Of a DNA stretch of 64,000 nt, positions 17,715 through 27,492 are shown in pieces. The translations under genes and the position numbers were made by a program. The stretch comes from Gillisella vitis (GTDB lineage: Bacteria; Pseudomonadota; Alphaproteobacteria; Rhizobiales; Rhizobiaceae): contig NZ_CP056051.1 in assembly GCF_021559775.1 (NCBI RefSeq), positions 186,001 through 250,000 on the forward strand. Direction: 5' to 3'. Positions within the stretch are counted from its first letter, which is position 1. Every line of letters begins with the position of its first letter. The notes beneath the pieces were generated by a model, which had not been told where the DNA came from, ran no database searches, and was given only the letters and a program-made list of their open reading frames with translations.

Positions 17715-18913
17715 ATGCGGTCGATCGGAATGGATGTGCATCGAAGTTTTGCGCAGGTCGCGTTTCTTGACCGGGGCAAGGTCATGGAAGAATTCCGGGT
17801 GGAACTGGATTACGACGCTGTGGTGGCCTTTGGGCAGAAGCTTCGAAAAGATGACGAAGTCAGACTGGAAGCGACCGGGAACACCTCGGCCATCGTAAGG
17901 TTGCTAACGCCTTTCGTGGCCAAGGTCGTTATCGCGAACCCGCTTCAGGTGAAGGCCATCGCCCACGCGCGCGTGAAGACAGACAAAGTCGACGCGAGGA
18001 TTCTGGCGCAGCTTCATGCCGCCGGCTTTTTGCCAGAGGTCTGGGCCGCGGATGACGATACCCTGAACCTGCGTCGTCTCGTGTCGGAGCGCGCGGCGCT
18101 CGTGCGATCAGTGCGACGGGTGAAGAGCCGGGTCCAGGCCGTTCTCCACGCCAATCTCGTGCCGAAATACTCGGGACATCTGTTCGGAAAAGGCGGCAGG
18201 GACTGGCTCTCGACGGCCCCGTTGCCCAATGCAGAGCGCGACCTCCTCGCCATCTCGATGAACTGGACTGGCTGAAGGGCAAGCTTGAAAAGCTGGATGG
18301 CGCCATGGCGCGAATTGCGCTCGACGACACTCGCACGCGCAAGCTGATGACGATCGCCGGGATAAATTCCGTGGTTTCCACGGCGGTGATGGCCGCCATT
18401 GGCGACATCTCCCGGTTCCCGACGCCCGACCGGCTTGCGAGCTACTTCGGCTTGACCCCGCGGGTGCGCCAGTCCGGCGACCGCGGGGCAGTCCATGGCC
18501 GCATCTCGAAACAGGGAAACGCGATTGCCAGAACGATGCTGATTGAAGCTGCCTGGTCGGCCGCGTCGGTTCCGGGGCCGCTGCGTGCCTTCTTTCTCCG
18601 GATCAAGGACCGCAAAGGCCTCAACGTCGCGGCGGTCGCTACGGCGCGCAAGATCGCAAATCTGATCTGGCAGTTGCTGACCAAGAAGGCCCCCTACAGA
18701 TGGGCTCGGCCCGCCTTTGTTGCTATGAAGATGCGCAAGCTTGAGCTGCGTGCCGGCGCAGCCAAAGCACATGGGCCAGCTGGTCCCGCCCGCGATTACT
18801 GGATCAAGGAAATCCGCCATCGAGAGATGGAGCTTGTTGCACAGGCGGAGGCAGCCTACGCGGCCATGGTCGAAGCCTGGAGAGATAGGCCACCTAAACC
18901 ACAAAAGGGCTGA
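17715..18913 (+). pseudogene. IS110-family transposase, frameshifted
   Basis: The N-terminal half (17715-18255) has the DEDD-type start MRSIGMDVHRSFAQVAFLD, RLEATGNTSAIV and KTDKVDARILAQL. The C-terminal half (about 18250-18913) has LMTIAGINSVVSTAVMAAIGD and RLASYFGLTPRVRQSG, the transposase_20 domain. The two are in different frames; the shift lies in CCTCCTCGCC near 18240-18260, after which the second frame reads HLDELDWLKGKLEKL. Joined, the protein would be ~395 residues, a normal IS110 length. IS110 genes are usually one frame, so this is probably a mutation. Confidence 0.82.
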
Positions 18914-18969
18914 TAAAGGGGCTGTTCAACAACATCCGTGTCGATTTCGACCCGGCCATCGTCGATGTA

Positions 18970-20073
18970 GACGCTCAAACGGCTGATGGGCAAGTGCGCC
19001 AGGCTGCGTTCAAGGGGCTGCGAGAGGATAAGCCCGCAAAAGAAGTCGAGGCCGAGAAGCCGGCAGAACCTGCCGAAGTCGATACGCCCGACCCGGAAAC
19101 TGCTCGCAAGCCGGCCCCGACGCCGACGACATCTTCCCGTCTTCGCAAGGGTGCAAAGGTCGACGTCATGGGCGTCCTGGTCTCCAGCCCGGACAAGGAG
19201 TTGTGGCCTGACGCACTTGATGGCGAACCCGTAACGAAAGTGGACCTCGCTCACTATTATGAGGCAGTCGGGCCTTGGCTCATCGATCATATCAAGGGCC
19301 GGCCGTGCTCAATCATTCGCACGCCTGACGGTATTGGCGGGGAGCAGTTCTTCCAAAGGCATGCGATGCAGGGGACATCAAACCTGATCGAACAGGTGAA
19401 AGTCTCAGGCGACAAGCAGCCGTACCTCCAGATCGGCCGCGTCGAGGGTTTGGCCGCGATCGCACAGATCGGCGGCGCCGAGCTACATCCGTGGAACTGC
19501 GAACCCTATCAGCCTGAAGTCCCCGGTCGTCTCGTCTTCGATCTGGACCCAGGCCCGGATGTCGACTTCGCGACAGTGGTAGAAGGTGCACGAGAAATCA
19601 GGGATCGGCTTGAAGAGCTGGGTCTGGTCAGCTTCTGCAAGACGACGGGCGGCAAAGGGCTCCATGTTGTAACGCCGCTCGCTGTTCCGAAGGGCAAGAA
19701 GCTGAGCTGGGACGAAGGCAAGGCTTTCGCGCACGACGTGTGTCTGCAGATGGCCCGCGACAATCCCGAGCTTTACCTGACCAAGATGTCCAAGGCGCAG
19801 CGTGAAGGCCGTATCTTCCTGGATTATCTGAGAAACGACCGCACCTCGACGGCGGTGGCTCCCCTGTCGCCCCGTGCCCGGCCGGGAGCAACCGTCTCGA
19901 TGCCCTTGAACTGGGCTCAAGTAAAAAAAGGTCTCGATCCGAAGCGGTTCACAATTCGCACGGTGCCTGGACTTCTGAAGGATAATACGGCGTGGCAGGA
20001 CTATTGCGATGGTCAAAGGCCGCTAGAGCAGGCGATCAAGCGCTTGGAGAAACTTATGAGGCGGGCTGCGTGA
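18970..20073 (+). pseudogene. ligD: LigD polymerase domain (NHEJ), 5'-truncated
   Basis: The readable part begins with the end of an ATP-dependent DNA ligase domain (AQTADGQVRQAAFKGLREDKPA), then a linker rich in A, E and P, then a complete LigD primase-polymerase domain: YYEAVGPWLIDHIKGRPCSI, GIGGEQFFQRHA, LVFDLDPGPDVDF with the paired metal-binding aspartates, TTGGKGLHVVTPL, and FLDYLRNDR. LigD with Ku performs bacterial non-homologous end joining. The nuclease and most of the ligase domain are missing, the 5' side abutting an IS110 element. The frame is open back into the IS110 tail, so a fusion product is possible, but the gene is best called a fragment. Confidence 0.85.
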
Positions 20074-20136
20074 CCATACATTGCCCGCTTCAAGAAGCCA
20101 TTAGGTGGCGTCGCCGCCGCTCAAGATAGGCAGAGA

Positions 20137-20430
20137 TCATCCGGCTTTGCGGGATTTGAGTTCTTTGGCAACCGACTTTTTCAAGGCATCCATGATGTTG
20201 ACGACGTTGCTCTTTTCCTCGTCGTCGCCCTTTGTGGATTTCGAAGCCTTCGCTTTGCTCGGTTTCTTTGCCTTCTTCTTATCGGCGATGAGCTTCAGCA
20301 AGCTTTCTTGAATAGGATCGGACACCATCTCCGGTGACCAGTCCTGCATGCGCTTTTTGATAACTGCCAACGGTTCGTTTCCATCCACGATCCGATTGCC
20401 AACCTCTTTCACGTTCCCCGCCACGACATT
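20137..20430 (-). pseudogene. ku: Ku protein, C-terminal fragment
   Basis: The reverse strand reads WSPEMVSDPIQESLLKLIADKK, a lysine/alanine/serine-rich stretch, then NVVNIMDALKKSVAKELKS, which matches the C-terminal tail of rhizobial Ku as I recall it. The Ku core (DNA-ring) domain is absent; the frame continues a little upstream to about 20499 with unrelated-looking residues. It converges with the LigD fragment, 64 bp away, consistent with a decayed ligD-ku locus. Confidence 0.65.
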
Positions 20431-20559
20431 CCATCCACCCATCATCGCGAATTGCGAGAAACAGCCATGCAAACATGGTACCAAATCGCTGGCATTCAAG
20501 CCGCCTAAACCAGAACCTCAACCCCAAATCATGACTGCGAAGCGCTAAGTTTACATTGC

Positions 20560-20877
20560 CATGCGACCCACAAGACGCCGAGGATCAAGGCCTGGCTCGC
20601 ACGCCGCCCGCATTGGCATGTTCACTTCACGCCAACGTCAGTCAGCCTCCTGGATCAATCAAGTCGAGCGGTGGTTTGCAGAGCTGACGCGCAAGCAATT
20701 GCAACGCGGTGTCATCGTTCCACCGCCGAACTGGAAGCCGACATCGACGCGTTTATCGCAACGCACAACGAGAATCCCAAGCCATACAGATGGGTGAAAT
20801 CCGCCGGCCAAATCCTCGCCTCCGTCAAGCGATTCTGCCAAAAAACAATGAGCCGAACTTCAGATTCCGGTGACTAG
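20560..20877 (+). pseudogene. IS630-family transposase C-terminal relic
   Basis: Frame 1 reads SASWINQVERWFAELTRKQLQRGV and after a shift frame 2 reads HRSTAELEADIDAFIATHNENPKPYRWVKSA, together the C-terminal third of an IS630-type transposase. It is different in sequence from the 1,169-bp IS630 copies in this window. Confidence 0.75.
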
Positions 20878-21200
20878 CCGTTTTGATTGAATTCGGTAGC
20901 GCTGAATAACGACTGACGGGGCTCCCCAGCATGCCTCGGCAGCAAACCGATCGCGGACGTTACTATTGAAACACAGTTTCTGTTTAACGAGCTGTCAGGG
21001 AATGATAGTCGTCAAGTAAGATCGCGGTCAAAAATGAAAACTCGATATATCTATGAAAATATTGATACAAAAAGCGGTAATCCTAAGAGGCGTCCATTAT
21101 AACTATGTATTAATGTGCGATATATAAATATATCTACAATATTAGAACGTTATTTATGATGATGATTGGGAAGATATACGAAATATGGAAGGGCTGAAAA
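20878..21200. other. AT-rich upstream region of the HAD gene
   Basis: About 320 bp without a gene. Base composition shifts to AT-rich from about 21020, matching the HAD gene that follows. Confidence 0.5.
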
Positions 21201-21824
21201 ATGGACGCCTATAAGCTAATAATATTTGATTTTGATGGTACATTGGCCGACAGCGGCGGCTGGATGATAAGCGCTCTGAGGGAAATGTCCGAACGTCACC
21301 GATTTATAACGCCCAACGACACTCAGATTGAATATCTGCGTGGCCTTTCAGTCTGCCAGGTTTTGAAATGGCTGAGAGTTCCGATTTGGCGCATTCCTCT
21401 GATCGTGAAAGATTTGCGTGAACTGGCTCGCGAGGCCACGTTCCATATATTCCCTAGGACAGAAAAGGTCTTATTTCTCCTCCAAGATCAAGGGGTGGAG
21501 CTTGCAATCTTAAGTTCGAACAGCATTGAAAATATTCAGCGCGTGCTCGGGCCATTGGAGGGATACTTTGCTCATATAGAGGGTAGCTCGCCGATATTTG
21601 GGAAGGGCAAAAGGATCAATAAGATACTTCGTCGGTGTAATAAGTCTCGGAATGAAGTCCTTCTTGTCGGAGATGAGGTACGTGATATTGAGGCGGCGAC
21701 GAGCCAAAATATTGCCTCCGCAGCAGTAACGTGGGGTTATGCCAAAAGAGAAGCTTTGGCGTACAGCAATCCCACTCACATTCTCGACGATATTGAGGAA
21801 TTAATAGACTTGAAACCTATATAG
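21201..21824 (+). CDS. HAD-family hydrolase (phosphoglycolate-phosphatase-like)
   Basis: A complete 207-residue HAD phosphatase: motif I IIFDFDGTLAD (nucleophile and acid aspartates), motif II LAILSSNS, a motif III lysine in GKGKRINKIL, and motif IV VGDEVRDIEAA. No signal or membrane segment. GAAGGG lies ~10 bp before the ATG. The gene is more AT-rich than its neighbours and stands alone between mobile-element debris, which suggests separate acquisition. The substrate cannot be inferred; phosphoglycolate phosphatase (Gph-like) is the nearest general group. A second, broken HAD gene lies at 38.6-39.1 kb. Confidence 0.85.
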   Translation: MDAYKLIIFDFDGTLADSGGWMISALREMSERHRFITPNDTQIEYLRGLSVCQVLKWLRVPIWRIPLIVKDLRELAREATFHIFPRTEKVLFLLQDQGVELAILSSNSIENIQRVLGPLEGYFAHIEGSSPIFGKGKRINKILRRCNKSRNEVLLVGDEVRDIEAATSQNIASAAVTWGYAKREALAYSNPTHILDDIEELIDLKPI

Positions 21825-22017
21825 AGAAGAAGAACTGCGCCTGATGTGCTGATAATACTAAATTCACATTTACAATTACATTGAAATTACTGCGCATGCA
21901 GAGAGGATTAGGGCTGAAAGCGGATGTCGTCAGATTTGCCAGTAGTCGATGAACGCCCCCGGTTTTACGCCAGAAGCATACATGGACGGTAAGGGTCTGA
22001 ACTGCGGCATTCAACGG

Positions 22018-23583
22018 CTTGCAATTACCCACATCTGAGTGTCGCTGCGATTTCGGTTCCGAGGCGAATGTCCGTCAGCCGGCTGAGACCGCGCCAGACG
22101 ACCGTATTTCCTGGTGGCGGATCTGATGTTCTTGCGAGGTAACCACCTAAACGAGCGAGTTTGGTGAGATAGAAGTTTAGCGATCCCGGCGTCGCCTGCC
22201 GGTTACCTGCGTTGCTGACCATTTGATCAAGAATTTCAATTTCCTGTTCGGTGAGGGCCGCAGTTGGCGGTATTTCGGGCGCACTGCGCGCGAGCATTGT
22301 CAACCAGAGCACCCTCCAGCTCATAATGCAGAACATGGCGACGAGGTTTGCCAGTCGATCGGCCGTTCGTAATCTTGCATCTTCAGCCCGGCAACCCGAC
22401 TTCAGGATCTTATGGAAGACCTCAATCTTCCAGCGCATCGCGTACCATTTGATTTTTTCGACGGCATCCTCGCAGCTATGTACCTCAAGATCGGTCAGTA
22501 GCTTCCACTCGATGCGCTTGCTGCCGGGCGGAGGGTTGGGCTCCACCGCGTGGATGACGGTCAGGTCTAAAGCAGGATATCGTTTCATCTTGCCGATGGG
22601 CGGCAACACCCGGATCCGTTTGAATCGGATATCCAGGTGGACTTTAGTGACCTCGTCGGTATCGGCGCGAACTTCGATAAGGTGCCGTCCGGCAGTTTCA
22701 ACATCGCGCATTTCAGCCGATATCGTGTGATCCCCGTTGCCAGCCAACCTGTCGACGACCGTGCGCACGACGAAGTGCGTGCCAAGCTCCTTGGTCAGGC
22801 AGTAGAGTTCGTAGATATCACTTTCGCGATCGCCTACATGAATGCATCGGTCAGGTTGGCCAAGCAGGCCGACGGATTGCCGCAGATTTTCAAGCCAACG
22901 GATGCTTTCCTTGGTTTCGATCGGAACACGCGTCGGATTAATCTTGCGCTTGAGCTGGGCCGTGCCCTTGAACTTGTCGCGGCTCCAGAATTTGACGGCC
23001 GCCAACCCCAAGGGTAGCCCATCCAAAGTTACAGCAAGGCTCGAATGCATCAATATTCCGCAGACCGTGTGGTGGCGCAGCCGCTCCTGTTTGTCTCGGC
23101 CACTGTTGACGCTCTTGGTAAAGCCAACGGCATGCGGATTACGGCGCTGATAGGTGAACTCAGTTGTGTCCCGCAGCACCAGGATCGGACCTTGGGAAGC
23201 ATCGTAGCGCTGAGCGGTCGCGGCGAAATGACCGTTGAGGATATCGCCTTCCTCAACATTCGGGTTGGAGAAAAACCGATAAGCCGCTTTCGTGTTGGCC
23301 CAATCCTGGCAGGCGAAAGGAATAGAGCCGCCCATGTGCTCCCCGAGCTGTCGTAAAAGTTCTGTGCAGCGTCGGCCAAGGCGAACATCCTTGAAACACC
23401 CCGCGTCTATTTCCTGCTTGCTCCAATGGCCGTCACTATCAGCCATCACATCGTCACGAACCGACATAAAGCACCGCCTCAAAAGAATCAGGTGCTCGAC
23501 ACAGAATCACAAGTGATTCTTTCAATTCAAGATTTCAACGAAAGTTTTCCCAAAGGAGTCAGCTACTTATGGGTAATTGCAAG
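22018..23583 (-). mobile_element. IS4-family element (Tn5-like) with 9-bp target duplication
   Basis: A 1,566-bp element with inverted ends CTTGCAATTACCCA at both termini. ATTCAACGG is repeated exactly on both sides (22009-22017 and 23584-23592). The 9-bp duplication fits the Tn5/IS50 group. The single gene is complete, so the element may be active. A decayed relative is at 31953-32580. Confidence 0.93.
22025..23467 (-). CDS. IS4-family (Tn5-like) transposase
   Basis: A DDE transposase of 480 residues: N-terminal DNA-binding region (FKDVRLGRRCTELLRQLGEHMGGSIPFACQDW), first aspartate in ILVLRDTTEFTY, second in HVGDRESDIYELY, and the Y-R-E-K type signature around WYAMRWKIEVFHKILKSG. The ATG at 23467 (MSVRDDVMADSD) is preferred to an upstream start. 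The coding region fills nearly the whole element, and no frame damage is visible. Confidence 0.9.
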   Translation of the reverse strand: MSVRDDVMADSDGHWSKQEIDAGCFKDVRLGRRCTELLRQLGEHMGGSIPFACQDWANTKAAYRFFSNPNVEEGDILNGHFAATAQRYDASQGPILVLRDTTEFTYQRRNPHAVGFTKSVNSGRDKQERLRHHTVCGILMHSSLAVTLDGLPLGLAAVKFWSRDKFKGTAQLKRKINPTRVPIETKESIRWLENLRQSVGLLGQPDRCIHVGDRESDIYELYCLTKELGTHFVVRTVVDRLAGNGDHTISAEMRDVETAGRHLIEVRADTDEVTKVHLDIRFKRIRVLPPIGKMKRYPALDLTVIHAVEPNPPPGSKRIEWKLLTDLEVHSCEDAVEKIKWYAMRWKIEVFHKILKSGCRAEDARLRTADRLANLVAMFCIMSWRVLWLTMLARSAPEIPPTAALTEQEIEILDQMVSNAGNRQATPGSLNFYLTKLARLGGYLARTSDPPPGNTVVWRGLSRLTDIRLGTEIAATLRCG

Positions 23584-23689
23584 ATTCAACGGAGGCTTAC
23601 GTCGAAGCGACCACTGAGGATTTTGAAGTCATATGTCACACGCGAGTAAATGTCGACTGATTTTGCCCGTGTGAACCGCCCCGTGTTTA

Positions 23690-23986
23690 CCGGAGGCTCC
23701 AACTCGTGAGAAAGTGGAGCCATGACAAGCAAGACAACAAACAAATTTTCATCTGAAGTTCGGGCCCGAGCGGTGCGGCTTGTTTTGGACCATGAAGCCG
23801 AACATCCGTCCCGTTGGGCCGCGATCTCATCGATAGCGGCCAAAATAGGCTGTGCGCCGCATACACTCCATGAGTGGGTCAAAAAGGCTGAGGTGGATAC
23901 TGGTAAGCGGGCTGGATTGCGGAGCGATGTGGTTGAGAAGATGAAGGCTCTTGAGCGGGAGAACCGCGAGCTTCGTCAGGCCAACG
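23690..23986 (+). pseudogene. IS3 orfA, partial inverted copy truncated by IS256
   Basis: From the IS3 terminal repeat (GTGTTTACCGGAGGC near 23690) the DNA matches the right end of the big IS3 element, in inverted orientation. orfA runs from 23722 and has the same first 88 residues as the other copy, to ELRQAN, where the IS256 end begins at 23987. The rest of the IS3 is missing beyond the IS256. Confidence 0.88.
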
Positions 23987-25312
23987 GGGAGTGTCAGGAA
24001 TTTCGTGTACGGGCGTGCGGTTGAACATTCGCGTCTACGCCCTTGCGGCCTGAAAGCGGTCCGCAAAGAGAATTGAGAACTGCGATTTTGCCATCGCCCA
24101 TTCCCTGGGTGGCATCTTCCACTCTTTCTCCGATCTGTTCAAGACCAGATAGAGAAGTTTGGTCGCACCGTCGTCATTTGGGAAATGGCCTCTTGCCCGG
24201 ACAGCGCGGCGCAGCTTGGAGTTCAGCGCTTCGATGGCGTTCGTGGTGTAAATGATCCGGCGCACGTCCTTGGGAAAGGCAAAGAAGGGGATGACCTCCT
24301 GCCAGGCTCGCCGCCAAATCTGGGCGACGGCGGGGAATTTTCGGCCCCAGAAGCCACCCTCGAACGTCGTCAGGGCCGCCTCCGCCGCCTTGTCGTCGAT
24401 AGCGCCGTAGATGGATTTCAGCTCTCGGGCCAGGTCCTTGCGGTCTTTCCAAGAGGCAAAATCCAGCGAGTTTCGTAGCAGGTGTACGATGCAAGTTTGC
24501 ACCGTCGTTTCTGCGAAGACTGCATTGATGGCCTCGGGAAAGCCCTTCAGGCCGTCAACGACGGCGATCAAGATGTCCTCGACGCCACGGTTCTTTAGCT
24601 CGTTCATCACCCGCAGCCAGAATTTCGCGCCCTCGTTGGTTTCGATCCAGAGGCCGAGAATTTCTTTCGTGCCATCGCCTCGTACGCCGAGCGCAATATG
24701 CACCGCCTTGTTGCGAACGTGGCCTTCATCCCTGATCTTGACCCGCAGCGCATCGAAGAATACCAGCGGATAGACCGGCTCTAGTGGCCGCGCTTGCCAT
24801 ATCGCCACCTCGTCCAGCACCGCGTCGGTGACGGCCGAGATCAAGTCTGGCGACACGTCGATGCCGTAAAGCTCCTGGACATGCCCGACGATCTCGCGCG
24901 TGCTCATGCCTCGCGCGTACATCGATACGATCTTCTCATCGAAGCCTGGGAAGCGGCGCTGATATTTGGCAAGCAATTGAGGATCGAAACTCGACTGCCG
25001 GTCGCGCGGGATGGAAAGCTCAAGCGAGCCGCTATCCGTCAGCACCGTCTTGCGGCCGTAGCCATTCCGGCTGTTGCCGGGGGTCGTTTCGCCAGAGAGG
25101 TGATGATCCATCTCTGCATTCAAAGCCCGCTCTGCCAGCGCCTTCTTCAGTTGATCGAGCAGTCCATTGCTCTCGAAAGCTGTCTTCGCGTCCGAACCCG
25201 CCAGAAGCTGGTCCAAAATACTATCCGGGATAATAGGCTCTTTCCGTCGTGCCATGGGTGATCTCCTTTGTACCCATTATGCACGCCCGTACACGAAATT
25301 CCTGACACTCCC
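23987..25312 (-). mobile_element. IS256-family element
   Basis: A 1,326-bp element with long inverted ends beginning GGGAGTGTCAGGAATTTCG at both termini. No matching 8-9-bp duplication: the left flank is GGCCAACG (IS3 orfA), the right flank GACCGACC (IS5 remnant). The flanks belonging to different elements suggests deletion or recombination after insertion. Confidence 0.9.
24035..25255 (-). CDS. IS256-family (Mutator-type) transposase
   Basis: A full-length transposase of 406 residues: N-terminal LDQLLAGSDAKTAFESNGLLDQL, then LSGETTPGNSRNGYG, the first catalytic region YPLVFFDALRVKIRDEG, the second VVDGLKGFPEAI, and the C-terminal YTTNAIEALNSKLRR with the glutamate. The gene is intact and spans the element with no other ORF. 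Confidence 0.92.
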   Translation of the reverse strand: MARRKEPIIPDSILDQLLAGSDAKTAFESNGLLDQLKKALAERALNAEMDHHLSGETTPGNSRNGYGRKTVLTDSGSLELSIPRDRQSSFDPQLLAKYQRRFPGFDEKIVSMYARGMSTREIVGHVQELYGIDVSPDLISAVTDAVLDEVAIWQARPLEPVYPLVFFDALRVKIRDEGHVRNKAVHIALGVRGDGTKEILGLWIETNEGAKFWLRVMNELKNRGVEDILIAVVDGLKGFPEAINAVFAETTVQTCIVHLLRNSLDFASWKDRKDLARELKSIYGAIDDKAAEAALTTFEGGFWGRKFPAVAQIWRRAWQEVIPFFAFPKDVRRIIYTTNAIEALNSKLRRAVRARGHFPNDDGATKLLYLVLNRSEKEWKMPPREWAMAKSQFSILFADRFQAARA

Positions 25313-25500
25313 GACCGACCCATGCCTTGGGCATCCGCCCCCCTTTTGACTGTCGTGCACCGGCGGCATGGTGATGCGCCCGCACAATGGTACTGTCGAT
25401 CATCAGCCATTCCAGATCGGACTCACGGGCAAGAACGGCGAGCATCTCGGTGAGAGACTGTTTGAGAACCCCTTGAACGGCTTTGTGTCATGTGATTCAA
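25313..25500 (-). pseudogene. IS5-family transposase internal fragment
   Basis: The reverse strand reads ESDLEWLMIDSTIVRAHHHAAGAR, the region round the first DDE aspartate of IS427/IS5-type transposases. It is cut by IS256 on one side and joined to another IS5-type gene on the other. Confidence 0.7.
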
Positions 25501-25534
25501 GCTTGGGATGTGGACCTCAACGACGCGTGGCCGA

Positions 25535-26080
25535 ATGGCCGACATTGCCAAGAAGACGAAACGCTACCCGACGGATCTGACCGATGAGGAATGGGCCTGC
25601 ATACAGCCTTTCCTACCCGGCGCGCGTAGGAACGGTCGTCCAGTTGAGACGAATTTGCGCGAGGTTTTGAACGCGATCCGTTATTTGGCGCGCTCGGGCG
25701 GCGGTTGGCGGATGCTGCCCAAGGATTTCCCGCCATGGCAGACCGTCTATTGGTGGTTTCGTCGCTTCGTCCGGCGTTTCATGTTCCAGACGATCCATGA
25801 TGTCGCGCTGATGCTCGACCGCCAGCGCTCGGGACGCGAAGCGAGCCCGACGGGCGGGGTTATCGATAGCCAGTCGGTCAAGGCTCCAGCAGCAAAGAAA
25901 AGAGGTTACGACGCCGGCAAGAAGATCGTTGGACGCAAGCGCCACATCGCGGTCGATACCGATGGCCGCTTGCTGATGGTCAATCTCACACCCGCCGACA
26001 TCTCCGACAGCGCCGGGGCGCAGTTGATGCTCGATAGCGTGAGCAAGCGCTGGCCCTGGCTCAAGCATCTGCAATGCCTT
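25535..26080 (+). pseudogene. IS5-family transposase, 3'-truncated
   Basis: Reads MADIAKKTKRYPTDLTDEEW, FLPGARRNGRPVETN, LREVLNAIRYLARSGGGWR, LPKDFPPWQTVYWWF, GVIDSQSVKAPA (first aspartate) and GRKRHIAVDTDG. The family reading stops near 26075, where sequence of a different IS3-type element begins on the opposite strand; the last catalytic region is lost. The open frame happens to continue to 26185. Confidence 0.82.
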
Positions 26081-26356
26081 CAAACCATTGTCATGCATGA
26101 TGCGAGCAACCCTGTGGCGACCGACGCAAACCCCGTCTTCCTTCAGTTCCACCGTCATGCGTGGGCTTTCATAGGTTTCATGTGAGGTGGTGAACTGAGC
26201 CCGGATATGAGCCAAAAGAACCATGTCCGTCCTTTGCCGCAGGCTTGGTTTGCGTATGTCCCAAGCGTAATATCCGCTTTCACTGACACCCAGAAGCGTG
26301 CAGGCACGCTGAACAGGAACATTGGCCTTCTCTGCCGCAATGACCTTGAATTTCAT
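26075..26356 (-). pseudogene. IS3-family orfB fragment (second IS3 type)
   Basis: The reverse strand reads MKFKVIAAEKANVPVQRACTLLGVSESGYYAW, RRHRVARIMHDNGL-like sequence (GRHRVARIMHDNGLKAL) and is then cut by the IS5 fragment. This is the N-terminal HTH_21 region of an IS3 orfB, of another subgroup than the 4970-13145 element. The gene overlaps its orfA by 4 bp. Confidence 0.82.
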
Positions 26357-26679
26357 TTCATGGTTTCCTTTGCAAAGAAGGCGGCTGCTTTTTTTAATAA
26401 ATCGCGCTCCTGACGCAGAATTTCATTTTCCTTGCGAAGACGCGCCAGTTCCTTGGCAGTATCTTCGTGTGGTCCAGAAAGCAGGTCGGCTTCCTTGTGG
26501 GCGCTCACCCATTTCCCAAGCGTCGAGAGCCCAACGCCAAGATCATCGGATATTGCACGCAACGGCCTGCCGCTGGTGCGCGCAAGTCGGACAGCCTCAG
26601 CTTTGAAAGCATCTGTGAACTTGGCGTGGCGGCCGGGTGAATTCTTCTTCGTGTTCGTCATAGGGCGAAATCCTATCAA
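26353..26679 (-). CDS. IS3-family orfA (second IS3 type)
   Basis: A 108-residue OrfA: HTH in FTDAFKAEAVRLARTSGR and LRAISDDLGVGLSTLGKWVS, then a coiled coil (LARLRKENEILRQERDLLKKAAAFFAKE). It is intact, but the orfB partner is truncated after about 90 residues, so the element cannot move on its own. Confidence 0.88.
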   Translation of the reverse strand: MIGFRPMTNTKKNSPGRHAKFTDAFKAEAVRLARTSGRPLRAISDDLGVGLSTLGKWVSAHKEADLLSGPHEDTAKELARLRKENEILRQERDLLKKAAAFFAKETMK

Positions 26680-26689
26680 AGGTTAGGGA

Positions 26690-26800
26690 TTCGCTCTCCA
26701 CTTCTTCCGGGCAAGTCCAACCCTTGATCCGCTCCCACTGATCATCATCCCGCAGTGCATCGCAATCCATCACCGAACTCCAAAAGCCAGTGTTGAACCT
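26690..26800 (-). pseudogene. IS5-family transposase N-terminal fragment
   Basis: The reverse strand reads CDALRDDDQWERIKGWTCP, close to the N-terminus of rhizobial IS5-type transposases (CDALRDDQWERIK...). It may be the other piece of the IS5 fragment at 25313-25500. Confidence 0.5.
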
Positions 26801-27000
26801 GATTTGACGCCCCGCGGGAATCCCAAAAACGTAAATCGTCACCACAGCCTAGGCGCAGACATAGAAGCTCACTTCGGCTGACAACGTCCGCTACCGATAT
26901 CCGACCGCTAACCCTCTTCGCCAGACGGGGTCGCCTTGCCGCTTACGGTGCATCGTTGAGCCATAAACAGCATCGCCCCCCTACACGACCAAGTGGCTGG
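26801..27000. other. Left flank of T-DNA 2, homologous to the T-DNA 3 flank
   Basis: No gene. From about 26885 to the border the sequence resembles 34870-34974 (shared words such as TATCCGAC, CTTCGCC, CATCGTTGAGCCA, CGA..AGTGGCTG), so the outer flanks of left borders 2 and 3 share an origin. Confidence 0.6.
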
Positions 27001-27025
27001 TGGCAGGATGTATTGTCATGTAAAC
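27001..27025 (+). repeat. T-DNA 2 left border
   Basis: TGGCAGGATGTAT core, then TGTCA, then TGTAAAC: a near-perfect 25-bp border. Confidence 0.93.
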
Positions 27026-27492
27026 AAAATGCTGTAATTTGTGATGAGTACCCGCAATCAAATAATCCTAGCCGTAGCATTCTTATTGTTCAATTAAGCT
27101 CGTCGTCATAAGAAGAAAAAATTGTGATAAAATAATTGATTCCGTAGTTCATTGAGAAGCAAGATTGGACCCCAAGCCGTCAAATGTCGTAAGTTTCGGT
27201 GTCCGTCTTTAATATAATTGTTTGTTCAATATTTCTAATAATACAAACGTAAGTATGACGCGTTATACTTTATTAATTAAAATCACGATTTTTACAATAT
27301 ATTGAGAATTCCCGTTATTGAAAATGCGATGGATGTTAATGATGCTAATATTTAGTTAGGGTTCTGCGAGGTTTAATTGGAGCGGTATTTATATAATATA
27401 GAAAATGAATTGCAAAAACATAAAAATAAATAATATATGTTTGCTACATACCCCACTAATGGGCAAAGGAAACTTACTGAAATTAAATATTA
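27026..27492. other. AT-rich T-DNA 2 left region, iaaH 3' flank
   Basis: About 470 bp of AT-rich DNA. TTTATT at 27269-27274 gives a candidate polyadenylation signal (AATAAA) for iaaH on the reverse strand. No gene seen. Confidence 0.5.
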
